The notes: a model not told the origin generated them from the sequence alone. DNA of 64,000 nt from Pseudomonas sp. HN11 (GCF_021390155.1 NZ_CP089985.1:2057001-2121000); one strand, 5' to 3'. Counted from the first letter of the stretch, positions 30,998 through 39,864 are shown. Numbers and translations: made by a program.

Positions 30998-33148
30998 ATG
31001 AACATGGATGCAAGGAAGCAGTCTTTTTTCAGTGATAGCAGACCAGCCTGTTCATTGCGCGGGCATTGGGTGAGTTTTTGCCTGGTCGATGAACAGGGTG
31101 TCGGAGTGGCATACGGTGGCCTGCCTTACACCGTCCACGATAGTGCAGGGCAGCAGTACAAAGGCAGGCTGAATGGAGAAGGTTTTGCGAAGCTACAAGA
31201 TATTTACTGTGGGCCAGCGGTGCTTGTTTTTGACGATCTGTATTCAGGCATGGAGCAGCCTTATCAACGGCTGATGTTGCGCCGGCACTACCCGCTACCT
31301 ATCACCGAGCTCCAGGTTCGGGCAGAACAGACTCGGTTCGCCGCGGTTGATGGTCGTCGCCCCGTCAGCAATCCTGCTCAACACGGTGCTGACCAGTTCT
31401 ATCAGGTTGAAGTGCGCGATTTAGTGCGCCATGGGGCTCATTTGCCACCGAGTGGCCAGCGCTCCCATCAACCTCAAAGGCACGCACTAAAAATGATGGC
31501 CGACCTCGGGTTTGGTCCGCCCCAGTCGACCTTGGCGGGAATTGTATTGTTTCCCAACAACCACACCGCGTTGGAGGTTCGGCCGTTGCGAGCCTTGCGC
31601 CCGATGCTTTCAACCGAAGACAGTTTCTGCGCCTTGAATCTCTATCAACTGGCATTGATGGCCACCTTGAGTTATTGCAATTTCGGCCAGGAGCCCCCTA
31701 AACAGCCTCTGGACCAAGTGCGCTACCCTTGCGATCCCAGCGTCGGAAATCTATTTGCCGCACAGCTTTCGGCTTATCGGGAGGCTTGGCAATTTGATGC
31801 GCAACAAGTGCAGCGTTTCTACCCCCTTTACGAAGAGGTCCCCTATTCCCAGCGCTTCGAGATTCTGCCCTTCGATCCTGCGCTGTACCCACAAAATCAA
31901 CCGGAGCGGGGGGAGAAGCAAGAGCATCCGGCGCGATTGCACTTCTTCGATGATGAGGCATTCGGTACGGATACCCAGGCGTTCATTACGCATCACGATG
32001 ACGTGATCCTGATTGCGGTTCGTGGTACCGCCAGCGGCGCAGACGGGCTGCGGGATGCAAACGCCCATCAGGTGACCTTTGCCGATGGCGTCGGCAAGGC
32101 ACACGAAGGTTTTTATCAAGCTTATCGGGCGATGCGCGAATTTGTGATGCGCTACCTTGACCAGTTCCACATCGGCCAACGAATAATCATCTGCGGCCAC
32201 AGCCTGGGTGGCGCAATCGCTTTGCTCTTGGCGGAGGGGCTGCGCCGAGCACCCGAGGGCCCTTACAGCATCCTCCTCTACACCTACGGCGCCCCCCGCG
32301 CCGCCGACTCCGAATTCACCAGAGCGGCCTCACCCCTGGTCCACCACCGCATCGTCAACCACAACGACCCGGTCCCCAGCGTCCCTGCCCCATGGATGAA
32401 CACCACCGCCAAACTCTGGATCCCTGGCGTCGTCACACTGTTCAGTGCCCCCGCTCCGGGAGGGCTGCTGTTCGCGGCCGGGTTGGTGCGTTTTGGTGGA
32501 AACCCTTATCAACATCATGGTGAACAACAGCACTTCATGCCGATCATGCTCGCGGACGGCACGCACTCTTCAGTGTTGTGGAAACCCGGTTGTGAATCCA
32601 TCCAGGAGGCCGGCTGCAATCGCGCCCTGCAGCTGCACGGCGACATGCCTGACCGTGACAACCTGCTCAAACAGCTGTTCCAGGCCAACCAACACTTCAT
32701 GACCGCCAGCTACATCCCGGCTGCCTGGGCGACGCTGCGTCGCTGGCAACAAACCCAGGAAAGCAACGGCCCATTGGTGACGCCAAGGGAATTTGAGTTA
32801 CTCGATAACGCACTCGAAACCATGCGCCAGCAACTGCGAAACAAGCGTCGAGAACTGGCCCGTCTAAGGCCCGCCAACGACCGTGGCTACGAACACAACG
32901 AAGCCTTGAACGCCGAGATCGACCGCCTGCACACCAGTCGCGAACGCCTGGCGAGCCTGCGGTGGCGTCGCCTGGAAGCCCGTGACGTCTACGGCAGTCA
33001 AGCCCACAGCACCCATTTGCAACCCAGCCTCAAGCGCTGGTTCAGCCACCGCGAAAACCGTGAGGTGCCCCAGGTCGCCGGCATCCCTCCCTCCACGCCA
33101 ACTGAATGGGGGAGGGTGCATTCGCTGGATGTCGACTCCATCGTGTGA
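30998..33148 (+). CDS. Class-3 lipase-domain T6SS effector
   Basis: A 716-residue protein with a lipase class-3 (alpha/beta hydrolase) core. The nucleophile elbow ICGHSLGGAIALLLAEGL holds Ser402, with VIAVRGTASGADGLRD as the oxyanion strand upstream, NHNDPVPSVP as the likely acid, and HSSVLW with a candidate His. The N-terminal about 250 residues probably bind the adaptor or VgrG. The C-terminal 150 residues are charged and predicted coiled coil (FELLDNALETMRQQLRNKRR). No signal peptide is visible, as expected for a T6SS cargo. It would hydrolyse phospholipids of target cells. AGGAG precedes the ATG. Confidence 0.88.
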   Translation: MNMDARKQSFFSDSRPACSLRGHWVSFCLVDEQGVGVAYGGLPYTVHDSAGQQYKGRLNGEGFAKLQDIYCGPAVLVFDDLYSGMEQPYQRLMLRRHYPLPITELQVRAEQTRFAAVDGRRPVSNPAQHGADQFYQVEVRDLVRHGAHLPPSGQRSHQPQRHALKMMADLGFGPPQSTLAGIVLFPNNHTALEVRPLRALRPMLSTEDSFCALNLYQLALMATLSYCNFGQEPPKQPLDQVRYPCDPSVGNLFAAQLSAYREAWQFDAQQVQRFYPLYEEVPYSQRFEILPFDPALYPQNQPERGEKQEHPARLHFFDDEAFGTDTQAFITHHDDVILIAVRGTASGADGLRDANAHQVTFADGVGKAHEGFYQAYRAMREFVMRYLDQFHIGQRIIICGHSLGGAIALLLAEGLRRAPEGPYSILLYTYGAPRAADSEFTRAASPLVHHRIVNHNDPVPSVPAPWMNTTAKLWIPGVVTLFSAPAPGGLLFAAGLVRFGGNPYQHHGEQQHFMPIMLADGTHSSVLWKPGCESIQEAGCNRALQLHGDMPDRDNLLKQLFQANQHFMTASYIPAAWATLRRWQQTQESNGPLVTPREFELLDNALETMRQQLRNKRRELARLRPANDRGYEHNEALNAEIDRLHTSRERLASLRWRRLEARDVYGSQAHSTHLQPSLKRWFSHRENREVPQVAGIPPSTPTEWGRVHSLDVDSIV

Positions 33149-33157
33149 CCAACGTCT

Positions 33158-34393
33158 TTACACAAATTCCACTTGTGCCGGTTGACGCTTCATCAACACT
33201 TTGCCGTTGCGGATCGAGTACAGCGGCAGGCCTTGACTGCGAATGACCTCGTAGTCGCTGTCTGCCGAGAGGATCAACAGGTTGGCCGGTCGTCCAGGTT
33301 CCAGGCCGTAACGTTCACCCAGGGCCATGGCCTTGGCGCTGTTGTCGGTGACGAGGTCAAGGGCGCTTTGCAGGTTGCGATAGCCGAGCATATGACAGAT
33401 GTGCAAACCGGCTTCCAGCACCCGCAGGATGTTGCCGTTGCCCAAGGGGTACCAAGGGTCGACGATGGAATCCTGGCCGAAACACACGTTCATACCGGCC
33501 TCCAGCAGTTCATTGACCCGGGTGACGCCTCGGCGTTTCGGGAAACTGTCGAAGCGACCTTGCAGATGGATGCTCTCGGTGGGGCAGGAGACAAAGCTGA
33601 TCCCCGAGTGCCCCAGCAGGCGGAAAAGTTTGGCGCAGTAGGCGTTGTCGTAGGAGCCCATGGCTGTGGTGTGGCTGGCGGTGACGCGGGCGCCCATGTC
33701 GCGGCTGCGGGCTTCTTCGGCCAGCACTTCGAGAAAGCGCGAATGCGGGTCGTCGGTTTCGTCGCAGTGCACGTCCACCAGGCAGCCGGTGCGTTCGGCC
33801 AGGTCCATCAGGAACTTCACTGAACTCACGCCTTGGTCGCGGGTGTATTCAAAGTGGGGAATGCCGCCGATTACGTCGGCGCCCAGTCGGATGGCTTCTT
33901 CCATCAGTTCGCGGCCGTTGCGGTACGACTCGATACCTTCCTGGGGGAACGCGACGATTTGCAGGTCGATCAGGTGCGCGCTCTCTTCGCGTACTTGCAG
34001 CATCGCCTTGAGCGCGGTGAGGTCCGGGTCGGTGACGTCGACGTGGGTGCGCACATGTTGAATGCCGTGCGCGGCGAGAGCCTGGATAGTCTTTTTGGCG
34101 CGGGTCTTGGTGTCTTCCCGGGTGATGGTGGCTTTGCGTTCTCCCCAGCATTCAATGCCTTCGAACAGCGTACCGCTCATGTTCCAGCGGGGTTCGCCGG
34201 CGGTCAGGGTGGCGTCCAGGTGGATATGCGGTTCGACAAACGGCGGGATCACCAGGTTGCTCTCAGCGTCCAGGTCGCCAGAGGCCAGTACCGGTGCTGT
34301 CGTTTGTGCAGTAATGCTGGCGATCCGGCCATGTTCCAGGTGCAGATCATGCAGGCCTTCACGGTTGCGCAGGCGGGCGTTGATGATGTGCAT
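33158..34393 (-). CDS. codA: Cytosine deaminase
   Basis: A 411-residue amidohydrolase that converts cytosine to uracil in pyrimidine salvage. Metal ligands are in VEPHIHLDATL, the catalytic Glu in VDVHCDETDDPHSR, another His in VTASHTTAMGSYD and the Asp in CFGQDSIVDPWYPLG, all as in CodA. The ATG at 34393 has AGAGGAA upstream. It is downstream of codB in the same direction, separated by a broken regulator gene. Confidence 0.95.
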   Translation of the reverse strand: MHIINARLRNREGLHDLHLEHGRIASITAQTTAPVLASGDLDAESNLVIPPFVEPHIHLDATLTAGEPRWNMSGTLFEGIECWGERKATITREDTKTRAKKTIQALAAHGIQHVRTHVDVTDPDLTALKAMLQVREESAHLIDLQIVAFPQEGIESYRNGRELMEEAIRLGADVIGGIPHFEYTRDQGVSSVKFLMDLAERTGCLVDVHCDETDDPHSRFLEVLAEEARSRDMGARVTASHTTAMGSYDNAYCAKLFRLLGHSGISFVSCPTESIHLQGRFDSFPKRRGVTRVNELLEAGMNVCFGQDSIVDPWYPLGNGNILRVLEAGLHICHMLGYRNLQSALDLVTDNSAKAMALGERYGLEPGRPANLLILSADSDYEVIRSQGLPLYSIRNGKVLMKRQPAQVEFV

Positions 34394-34420
34394 GGGCAAG
34401 TTCCTCTTGGCTAAAAACAA

Positions 34421-34696
34421 TCAGGCAGACAGCCGCCAGATCATCAGCGCGATGCCGATGTCCAGGCGATCATAAGCGTTATCCAGGGTCAGCCCCCACA
34501 GGGCTTCGATGCGCTGGACACGGTGCATTAATGTATTACGGTGCACGGCCAGCCGCTGGACGGCGGCCACAAGGTTACCATTCTCGTGAAACCAGGCTTC
34601 CAAGGTGGGCATCAGGCTGGGGCCATGATGCAGGTCGTGGCGCAGCAGGGGCCGAACACCCACTCGGCAATTCCACTGTTTTCCGCCTGGTCAAGC
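34421..34696 (-). pseudogene. Truncated and frameshifted PucR-type regulator remnant
   Basis: The C-terminal PucR-type helix-turn-helix is clear: TLEAWFHENGNLVAAVQRLA then VHRNTLMHRVQRIEALWGL. Only about 90 codons remain before the codB stop. The upstream part AENSGIAEWVFGP is in another frame from LLRHDLHHGPSL, consistent with a one-base deletion near 34646-34650. The N-terminal sensing domain is missing altogether. The frame from the GTG at 34663 could still make an 80-residue HTH peptide. It lies between codB and codA, so it is a remnant of the pathway's own regulator. Confidence 0.7.
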
Positions 34697-35965
34697 TCAT
34701 GCCTGGGCATCAGCCAAAGGCGCACGCCCGCGTAGTACGGCGCTGAGCACGATGTAGGTCAGCGAGGCGGCGACGATACCCACCAACGGCGCGACCCAAG
34801 GCGAGTTGAACGCCAGCACAGTACCTACGGCATAGGCTACCAACCCCGGCCAGTTGAACGCCGGCAGGCGTGCGTCCGCCAAGCGCGGGTAGTGGCCGCG
34901 ATAGCGATAAAAGAAGTCCGCCATGATCACGCCGCCAATCGGTGGGATCACCGTACCCAGCAGAATCAGGTAGGGCACCAGCAGGTCGTACATACCGAGC
35001 AGCGCCAGCAAGGTGCCGATCACGGCGCCGGCCAGGGTGACTGTTTTGCGACGTTTGGTGCGCAACAGGTTGCAGCCGGCCACGGCGAAGTTGTAGATCG
35101 TGTTGTCCTGGGTGCTCCAGATATTGAGCAGCAACATGGCCATCGCCGCCATGGCAAAGCCTTGCAGCAGCAACACTTCAACCACGTCCGGCTGCTGATA
35201 GACGATGGCACCGTAGGCGCCGATCAGCACCATCAATCCATTGCCGATGAAGAAGCCGATCAGGCTCGCCAGTACCGCCACTTTGGCTGAGCGCGAAAAA
35301 CGCGTCCAGTTGGTGGCCTGGGTCGCACCGCTGACAAAGGTGCCGAACACCAGGGTGATCGCGGTGGACAGGTCCAGCTCACCGCTCGGCACTACCGACA
35401 GCAATCCATCCAGCCCGCCGACTTTCACTGTGGCCACCCACATCGACAGAAACAACAGGATGCCCATCGCCGGCACCGCGAGGTAGGACAGAATTTCCAA
35501 CCCTCGGTAACCAATGTAGGCCGTGGCGCAGAACACCAAGCCGAACAGCACCATCAATGCCAATACGCTGCCCTGGCCCAGTCCGAAATATTTGCCCAGC
35601 ACCACCGCGGCAGTGGCGGTGCCCCAGGCGTACCAGCCGATCTGGGTAAAGCCGAGGATCAAGTCACTGAGCTTGCTGCCCACTTCACCAAAGCAAAAGC
35701 GCCCCATCAACACCGAATTCAGCCCGCTCTTGAAGGCGATGTAGCCCAGGCCGGCGGCGTAGATACCCAACAGCAGGTTTCCCAGGGCCACGACGCCGAG
35801 CATGTCGGTAAAACTGAACGCCACCCCCAGCTTGCCGCCGGCAAACATGGTTGCGGTAAAAAAGGTAAAGCCCAGCAGCACCATGGCGGTGGACGCCAGG
35901 CCTTTGCGCGCATGCATCGGGACTTCGCTGAGGGGGTAATCATTGCCCGGTTCTTGCTGCGTCAT
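34697..35965 (-). CDS. codB: Cytosine permease
   Basis: A 422-residue NCS1-family permease for cytosine with twelve hydrophobic segments. LGFTFFTATMFAGGKLGVAF, QIGWYAWGTATAAVVLGKYF and WSTQDNTIYNFAVAGCNLLR correspond to conserved CodB regions. AGGAG lies 11 bases before the ATG. It is the first gene of the codB-codA unit. Confidence 0.94.
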   Translation of the reverse strand: MTQQEPGNDYPLSEVPMHARKGLASTAMVLLGFTFFTATMFAGGKLGVAFSFTDMLGVVALGNLLLGIYAAGLGYIAFKSGLNSVLMGRFCFGEVGSKLSDLILGFTQIGWYAWGTATAAVVLGKYFGLGQGSVLALMVLFGLVFCATAYIGYRGLEILSYLAVPAMGILLFLSMWVATVKVGGLDGLLSVVPSGELDLSTAITLVFGTFVSGATQATNWTRFSRSAKVAVLASLIGFFIGNGLMVLIGAYGAIVYQQPDVVEVLLLQGFAMAAMAMLLLNIWSTQDNTIYNFAVAGCNLLRTKRRKTVTLAGAVIGTLLALLGMYDLLVPYLILLGTVIPPIGGVIMADFFYRYRGHYPRLADARLPAFNWPGLVAYAVGTVLAFNSPWVAPLVGIVAASLTYIVLSAVLRGRAPLADAQA

Positions 35966-36151
35966 GTGCCTTGCTCCTGAATGAGTGACGCAGGCCTATT
36001 GCACCGCGCGTGCCAAACCGGCGGCAGTGAGGAGCGCACAACGAGCGCTGCACCGTGCACAGTATTTATAGCCAAACCGCGGAGAAACGTCGAAGGCATG
36101 TCACTGTGCCCAATCGGGCACGAAAGCGGTGCAGCAGTGATACAAATTGGA

Positions 36152-36775
36152 TCAGTCGAACAGCGTCTGGGTGGTCTCGCCACGGTGGTAGGCGAATGCG
36201 GCCTCCAGATCACTCTCGATGGTGCGTCCCCGGGACAGCGGCGGCAGCTCATCCATGCGAAAAAAGCCCACTTCGGTGGTCTCGAACCCCGCCATCGGTG
36301 CCGACTGATCTACCGGTTCACACAGGAAGTACAGCTTATAGAAATCGCGCACATCCGGCCGGTACAAGCCCTTGGCCTTGTGCGTCACGCTGTACAGGGC
36401 CCGTGCCGTCACCGTCAGTCCGGCTTCCTCGCGAATCTCCTTGACGATGTTTTCCGCCGCCGACAAACCGATATCGGCATAACCGCCCGGCAACGCCCAG
36501 CAGCCATCGGTCAATTCACGTACCAGCAGAATCCGGTCGCCTTCGATGATCGCCCCGCGCACGTCGATCATCGGCGTCGAATAACGTTTGGCAAAATCGG
36601 GGACCAACCCGGTTATACGCTCCAACGGCACATTACCCAATTGCGCGAGCATGCTGTGGGCAATCTCGGCAATCTCTTCCAGGCGTTCGCGCTCGAAATC
36701 ATCGGTACAAAAGTGCAGCCCTGTGGACGCCAACGCCTGCAAGCGTTTGGCCTGGGCCAGCCAGGTGTTTTCCAT
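36152..36775 (-). CDS. NUDIX hydrolase with N-terminal helical domain
   Basis: A 207-residue Nudix enzyme with the small N-terminal helical domain (residues 1-60, WLAQAKRLQALASTGL) found in hydrolases of nucleoside diphosphate-X compounds. The Nudix box is GGYADIGLSAAENIVKEI followed by REEAGL; two acidic positions near its start are altered (Asp and Leu for Glu) but the metal-binding EIREE core is kept. The substrate is probably a nucleotide-sugar or ADP-ribose-like compound. AGGAG precedes the ATG by six bases. Confidence 0.88.
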   Translation of the reverse strand: MENTWLAQAKRLQALASTGLHFCTDDFERERLEEIAEIAHSMLAQLGNVPLERITGLVPDFAKRYSTPMIDVRGAIIEGDRILLVRELTDGCWALPGGYADIGLSAAENIVKEIREEAGLTVTARALYSVTHKAKGLYRPDVRDFYKLYFLCEPVDQSAPMAGFETTEVGFFRMDELPPLSRGRTIESDLEAAFAYHRGETTQTLFD

Positions 36776-36778
36776 GGG

Positions 36779-36877
36779 TTACTCCTGGAGTTGCTTGGTC
36801 ATGTACACACGCCGCGGGCCATGTTCTTCGGCCCGGTGGGGCTCAACATAATCAGCAGCAGTCGCGGGGCGCATCAT
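36779..36877 (-). CDS. Possible 32-residue upstream peptide of the Nudix gene
   Basis: An ATG-started frame of 32 codons (MMRPATAADYVEPHRAEEHG, then a short basic tail ending TKQLQE) stops three bases before the Nudix start and contains its ribosome site. GAGGAG lies about 11 bases upstream. It could be a small translated leader that couples expression, or chance. No homologue is recognised. Confidence 0.25.
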   Translation of the reverse strand: MMRPATAADYVEPHRAEEHGPRRVYMTKQLQE

Positions 36878-36903
36878 TGCAGCGGGCTCCTCTGGACATT
36901 CGA

Positions 36904-37101
36904 TCAGTCTGCCGGCGCTTCGAAGATGCCTTCGATAGGCCGTTCGAACACCTTGGCGATCTTGAACGCCAAGGGCAAGCTTGGATCGTAGCGGCCGGTC
37001 TCGATAGCGTTGACGGTTTGGCGCGACACCCCCAGGCGCTCGGCGAGGTCGGCCTGGGACCAACCCAGTTCCGAGCGCAACTGGCGCATCAGGTTGTTCA
37101 T
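36904..37101 (-). CDS. Small XRE-family regulator
   Basis: A 65-residue stand-alone helix-turn-helix protein of the Cro/XRE type (LGWSQADLAERLGVSRQTVNA then GRYDPSLPLAFKIAKVF), like the YozG/SinR-sized regulators paired with small membrane proteins. It overlaps the upstream membrane-protein gene by four bases, so the two form an operon. A perfect palindrome in that operon's promoter (37487-37502) is a likely autoregulatory operator. Confidence 0.92.
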   Translation of the reverse strand: MNNLMRQLRSELGWSQADLAERLGVSRQTVNAIETGRYDPSLPLAFKIAKVFERPIEGIFEAPAD

Positions 37102-37472
37102 TGATAGCGCCTTGTGCCGATGATCGTGGCGACGCACCAGACGCCGCCCATGATCGGCCACACCATAAAGGCCGACAGCCGTGGGAAGCCAGCGGTTTCC
37201 AGGAAGCCGTAACTGAAGGTTGTCAGTGCCGTGCACACAAAGGCCACGGCCAGTGCGTCCAACTGGATTTTGCGGCCCATTTCATCCATGGCGTTCAGCC
37301 GACGGATGATCGCAATCGCCATCGCGATCATCGGAATGACTGGCAGCAAAGCCAGGGCAATTCTGCCGGCGCCGTTGGGCATGGACGACATGTATGCGCT
37401 GGAAACCACGACGCACACCATATACGCCAGCATTGTCACCGCGAATTCCATCAAGAAGCGTTTGACCGACAT
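37098..37472 (-). CDS. Small integral membrane protein partnered with an XRE regulator
   Basis: A 124-residue protein with four hydrophobic segments (for example MEFAVTMLAYMVCVVVSSAY and LDALAVAFVCTALTTFSYGF). GGAG six bases before the ATG at 37472 decides the start. This pairing of a four-helix membrane protein with a tiny XRE regulator is widespread in bacteria, but the function is not known to me. Confidence 0.85.
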   Translation of the reverse strand: MSVKRFLMEFAVTMLAYMVCVVVSSAYMSSMPNGAGRIALALLPVIPMIAMAIAIIRRLNAMDEMGRKIQLDALAVAFVCTALTTFSYGFLETAGFPRLSAFMVWPIMGGVWCVATIIGTRRYQ

Positions 37473-37486
37473 AGCCATCTCCGTAA

Positions 37487-37502
37487 GTAAAGGGTACTTT
37501 AC
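37487..37502. promoter_or_regulatory. Palindromic operator candidate for the XRE/membrane-protein operon
   Basis: GTAAAG-GGTA-CTTTAC is a perfect 6-4-6 dyad 15 bases upstream of the membrane-protein start, in the core promoter position. Small XRE regulators typically bind such sites in their own promoter. Confidence 0.5.
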
Positions 37503-37560
37503 ATTAAGCACAGGTCATTGAGGTGTCAAGGCTGCTTTACATGGGGGAATGCCAGGCGCA

Positions 37561-37586
37561 AAAAAACCACCCGAAAGGTGGTTTTT
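37561..37586. terminator. Bidirectional rho-independent terminator
   Basis: A-tract and CCACC (37567-37571), a loop, then GGTGG (37577-37581) and a T-tract: an A/T-flanked hairpin working on both strands. It ends queD on the minus strand, 15 bases past its stop. Confidence 0.8.
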
Positions 37587-37600
37587 ATGGACGCAGTCGC

Positions 37601-37957
37601 TTACTCGCCGCGATAGATGCAGCCGCTGGTGCAGGTCTCGTGGATGCGAATCGCACTGAGCTCAGGCAGCAGGGGTTTCAATTCATTCCAGATCCACTTG
37701 GCCAGCACTTCGCTGGTCGGGTTTTCCAGGCCTGGGATGTCATTGAGGTAGTTGTGGTCGAGGCGTTCATAGAGCGGCTTGAAAATCGCCTTGATCTCCG
37801 AGAAATCGCGAATCCAGCCGGTACGGGGATCCAGGTCGCCGCTCAGGTGGATCGCGACTTTGAACGAATGCCCGTGCAGGCGCCCGCATTTGTGGCCTTC
37901 CGGTACGTGGGGCAGGCGGTGGGCGGATTCGAAGGTAAACTCTTTGAAGATTTCCAC
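37601..37957 (-). CDS. queD: 6-carboxytetrahydropterin synthase QueD
   Basis: A 118-residue enzyme of queuosine precursor synthesis that makes 6-carboxy-5,6,7,8-tetrahydropterin from dihydroneopterin triphosphate. Zinc ligands are His13 (ESAHRLP) and His28/His30 (GRLHGHSF), the catalytic Cys24 is in HKCGRLH, and the Asp-His pair in [10 protein letters not shown] and Glu in RIHETCTSG are kept. Full length. Confidence 0.95.
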   Translation of the reverse strand: MEIFKEFTFESAHRLPHVPEGHKCGRLHGHSFKVAIHLSGDLDPRTGWIRDFSEIKAIFKPLYERLDHNYLNDIPGLENPTSEVLAKWIWNELKPLLPELSAIRIHETCTSGCIYRGE

Positions 37958-38264
37958 GGTGTGACCTGTAGGGCTTGTGTTGCGTTGCTTTGGGATAATT
38001 GTCAGTCGCCAGTGTACTGATCAATGGACTGATTGGTCGTTACCGGGCGTGAGTGAGGTCATCCCTTCAGCAATCGCCGAATGGCGCCAGGCGACCGAAT
38101 TGGGGCCTATTCTAACCTGTTTCCGGCCAGAGAATGTGGGTGTCACAGTGGCCGCAGGCTTTTTCCTTCTTGATCTGCCCTGAGGCGCCGCTCTCCGAAG
38201 GTAGAGAGTAGGTGGAAAATACCGTCTATCTTTAAAGGAGTATTCCCTTTCGGAGAACACGGTC
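37958..38264. other. Intergenic region between queD and the CigR-like gene
   Basis: 307 bases in which I see no convincing gene or RNA. It must contain the queD promoter (minus strand) and the CigR-like promoter (plus strand). A short dyad AAAGG-AGTATT-CCTTT lies near 38236. Confidence 0.4.
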
Positions 38265-38726
38265 ATGTTAAAAACTCGCCCACTTGTAGTCGCCGTTACC
38301 TGTCTTGCGTTGGCCATAGGCTCAGTGACAGCGCTGGCCGACCCAGGCAATGGCAAGGGGCAGGGCAATGGAAAAGGTAACTCCCAGGGCGGCCAAGGGC
38401 ATGGCAACCAGAGTAACAAGGGGAAAGGTTCCAGCGGCGGCGATTGGAGTCATGGTCCCAGTATTGACCGAGCCGGTGTGTTGGGAGTGCTTGGTGGCTA
38501 TCGTGACTATTGGCGGCCAGGTCCATCACTGCCACCAGGGATACAAAAGAACCTCGCCCGAGGAAAGCCTCTTCCTCCAGGCATCGCCAAGAAGCTGGAT
38601 GGCCGGTTGCTGGGCAGGCTGCCCCATTACGACGGCTATGAATGGCAGCAGGCGGGCACTGACCTGATTCTTGTGGCAATTGCTTCCGGCTTAATTTACG
38701 AGGTGCTCAATGGAGCATTCGATTGA
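38265..38726 (+). CDS. CigR/RcnB-like exported protein
   Basis: A 153-residue exported protein. The signal peptide ends at TALA, a Gly/Asn/Lys-rich low-complexity stretch follows (GNGKGQGNGKGNSQGGQGHG), and then comes the conserved part LPPGIQKNLARGKPLPPGI with LPHYDGYEWQQAGTDLILV, typical of the CigR 'anti-virulence regulator' / RcnB-related family. It closes with a hydrophobic segment (VAIASGLIYEVLNG). Single-gene unit. The function in Pseudomonas is unclear. Confidence 0.82.
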   Translation: MLKTRPLVVAVTCLALAIGSVTALADPGNGKGQGNGKGNSQGGQGHGNQSNKGKGSSGGDWSHGPSIDRAGVLGVLGGYRDYWRPGPSLPPGIQKNLARGKPLPPGIAKKLDGRLLGRLPHYDGYEWQQAGTDLILVAIASGLIYEVLNGAFD

Positions 38727-38755
38727 AGCGGTATCCGCTCATTCAAGAATGACAG

Positions 38756-38789
38756 TTTGATCCGCCGGTGCGCATGCCGCTGGATCAAA
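38756..38789. terminator. Possible bidirectional hairpin between convergent genes
   Basis: TTTGATCC (38756-38763) and GGATCAAA (38782-38789) are perfect reverse complements with an 18-base loop between the CigR-like gene and the convergent patatin gene. No T-tract is present, so terminator activity is uncertain. Confidence 0.35.
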
Positions 38790-39864
38790 GGGGCTGTAAG
38801 CGCTCGCCCAGCTGCCCGTTATCCGCCAGTTCCAGGAATTCGTCGCCCAGCCTTTGGCTCTCGCTCATTGCGGTCTGCCAATACTTGTTGCGGCTCGGAT
38901 CGTCACCCATGAAGCGCTTGAAGTCGCTGCGGTCCGGGAGTTTGCCGTGAGGCAGGCGGGCCAGATATTCCTTGGACGGTGCCAGCAACAACACATCCCG
39001 CAACCCCTGTTGGTTGCTGCGCCGCCATGGCAGGCCTTTGTCGAACCAGCCGGGGATGACCCGGTCGGTAAAGTGCGGGTACAGCACAATGTCATCGCCG
39101 TGGTAGGGCAGGTCGAGGTGGTAGTCCAACAGGCCGCCGTCACGGTAGGTGCCGGCGCCCGCGCCCGGTAGATCGCGCACGCCCTGCATCACCATGGGGA
39201 TCGAGCCCGACGCCAGCAGCGCCTGGCGCAGGTTGCCCAGTTCCAGGCTGAGGAACCGCGAGGGGAAATCCTTCAAGGGATGCACCGGTGGCGCCTGGCG
39301 AGGGTCATGGATGATCAGTCGTTCGAAGTGCCGCGACAGTCGCGCGCGGCCGCGCAGGTTATCGGCGATCACCGACGACAAGCCCAACCCGAGGCGGCCA
39401 CGATGGTCATCGGCAAGCAGGCCGTGGCTTTTGACCACCATGATGTTGAGGCGATAGTGCGGATTGTCCAGCACCCTGGCGTCGCGGCCGGCCAGCAGGT
39501 CGTCGAGCATGCGCTGACAGCTTTGGCTGACTTCGGCCATGGTCACGCCTTTGGCAAAGCGCTGTTCGTTGTACAGACGCCCGAGGTCCAGTAGACCTTG
39601 CACTGGGTCGGGCAGGCAGGCACTGGCAAAGCGCCAGGAACCGATGGACGCCCCGATCAGTGCCCGTTCCCGTTGGGCACGAGGCAGCCAGCCACCGAAC
39701 AGCGCCAGGTCCAGGCCCTGGATGCCCAGCGCTTTGGGGCCACCGGCCGCACCCGGCAGGATGCCGACGTCGGCAGGTTCGAGGCCTTGCTCACGAATAC
39801 GGGTGAAGGCGCGTTTGCCGGCCTTGAGCGTCAGGGCGGAAAACTTGATGTGGATGGCTGTCAT
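38785..39864 (-). CDS. Patatin-like phospholipase
   Basis: A 359-residue patatin-fold lipase with a Ser/Asp dyad. GAAGGPKALG is the oxyanion loop, IGASIGSWRFASA the nucleophile elbow (GxSxG) and YRDGGLLDYHLDLP the catalytic Asp (DGG). There is no signal peptide, so it is intracellular, or secreted by other means. The start at 39864 was chosen where the family begins; a longer upstream frame is mostly antisense sequence. Substrate unknown. Confidence 0.88.
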   Translation of the reverse strand: MTAIHIKFSALTLKAGKRAFTRIREQGLEPADVGILPGAAGGPKALGIQGLDLALFGGWLPRAQRERALIGASIGSWRFASACLPDPVQGLLDLGRLYNEQRFAKGVTMAEVSQSCQRMLDDLLAGRDARVLDNPHYRLNIMVVKSHGLLADDHRGRLGLGLSSVIADNLRGRARLSRHFERLIIHDPRQAPPVHPLKDFPSRFLSLELGNLRQALLASGSIPMVMQGVRDLPGAGAGTYRDGGLLDYHLDLPYHGDDIVLYPHFTDRVIPGWFDKGLPWRRSNQQGLRDVLLLAPSKEYLARLPHGKLPDRSDFKRFMGDDPSRNKYWQTAMSESQRLGDEFLELADNGQLGERLQPL

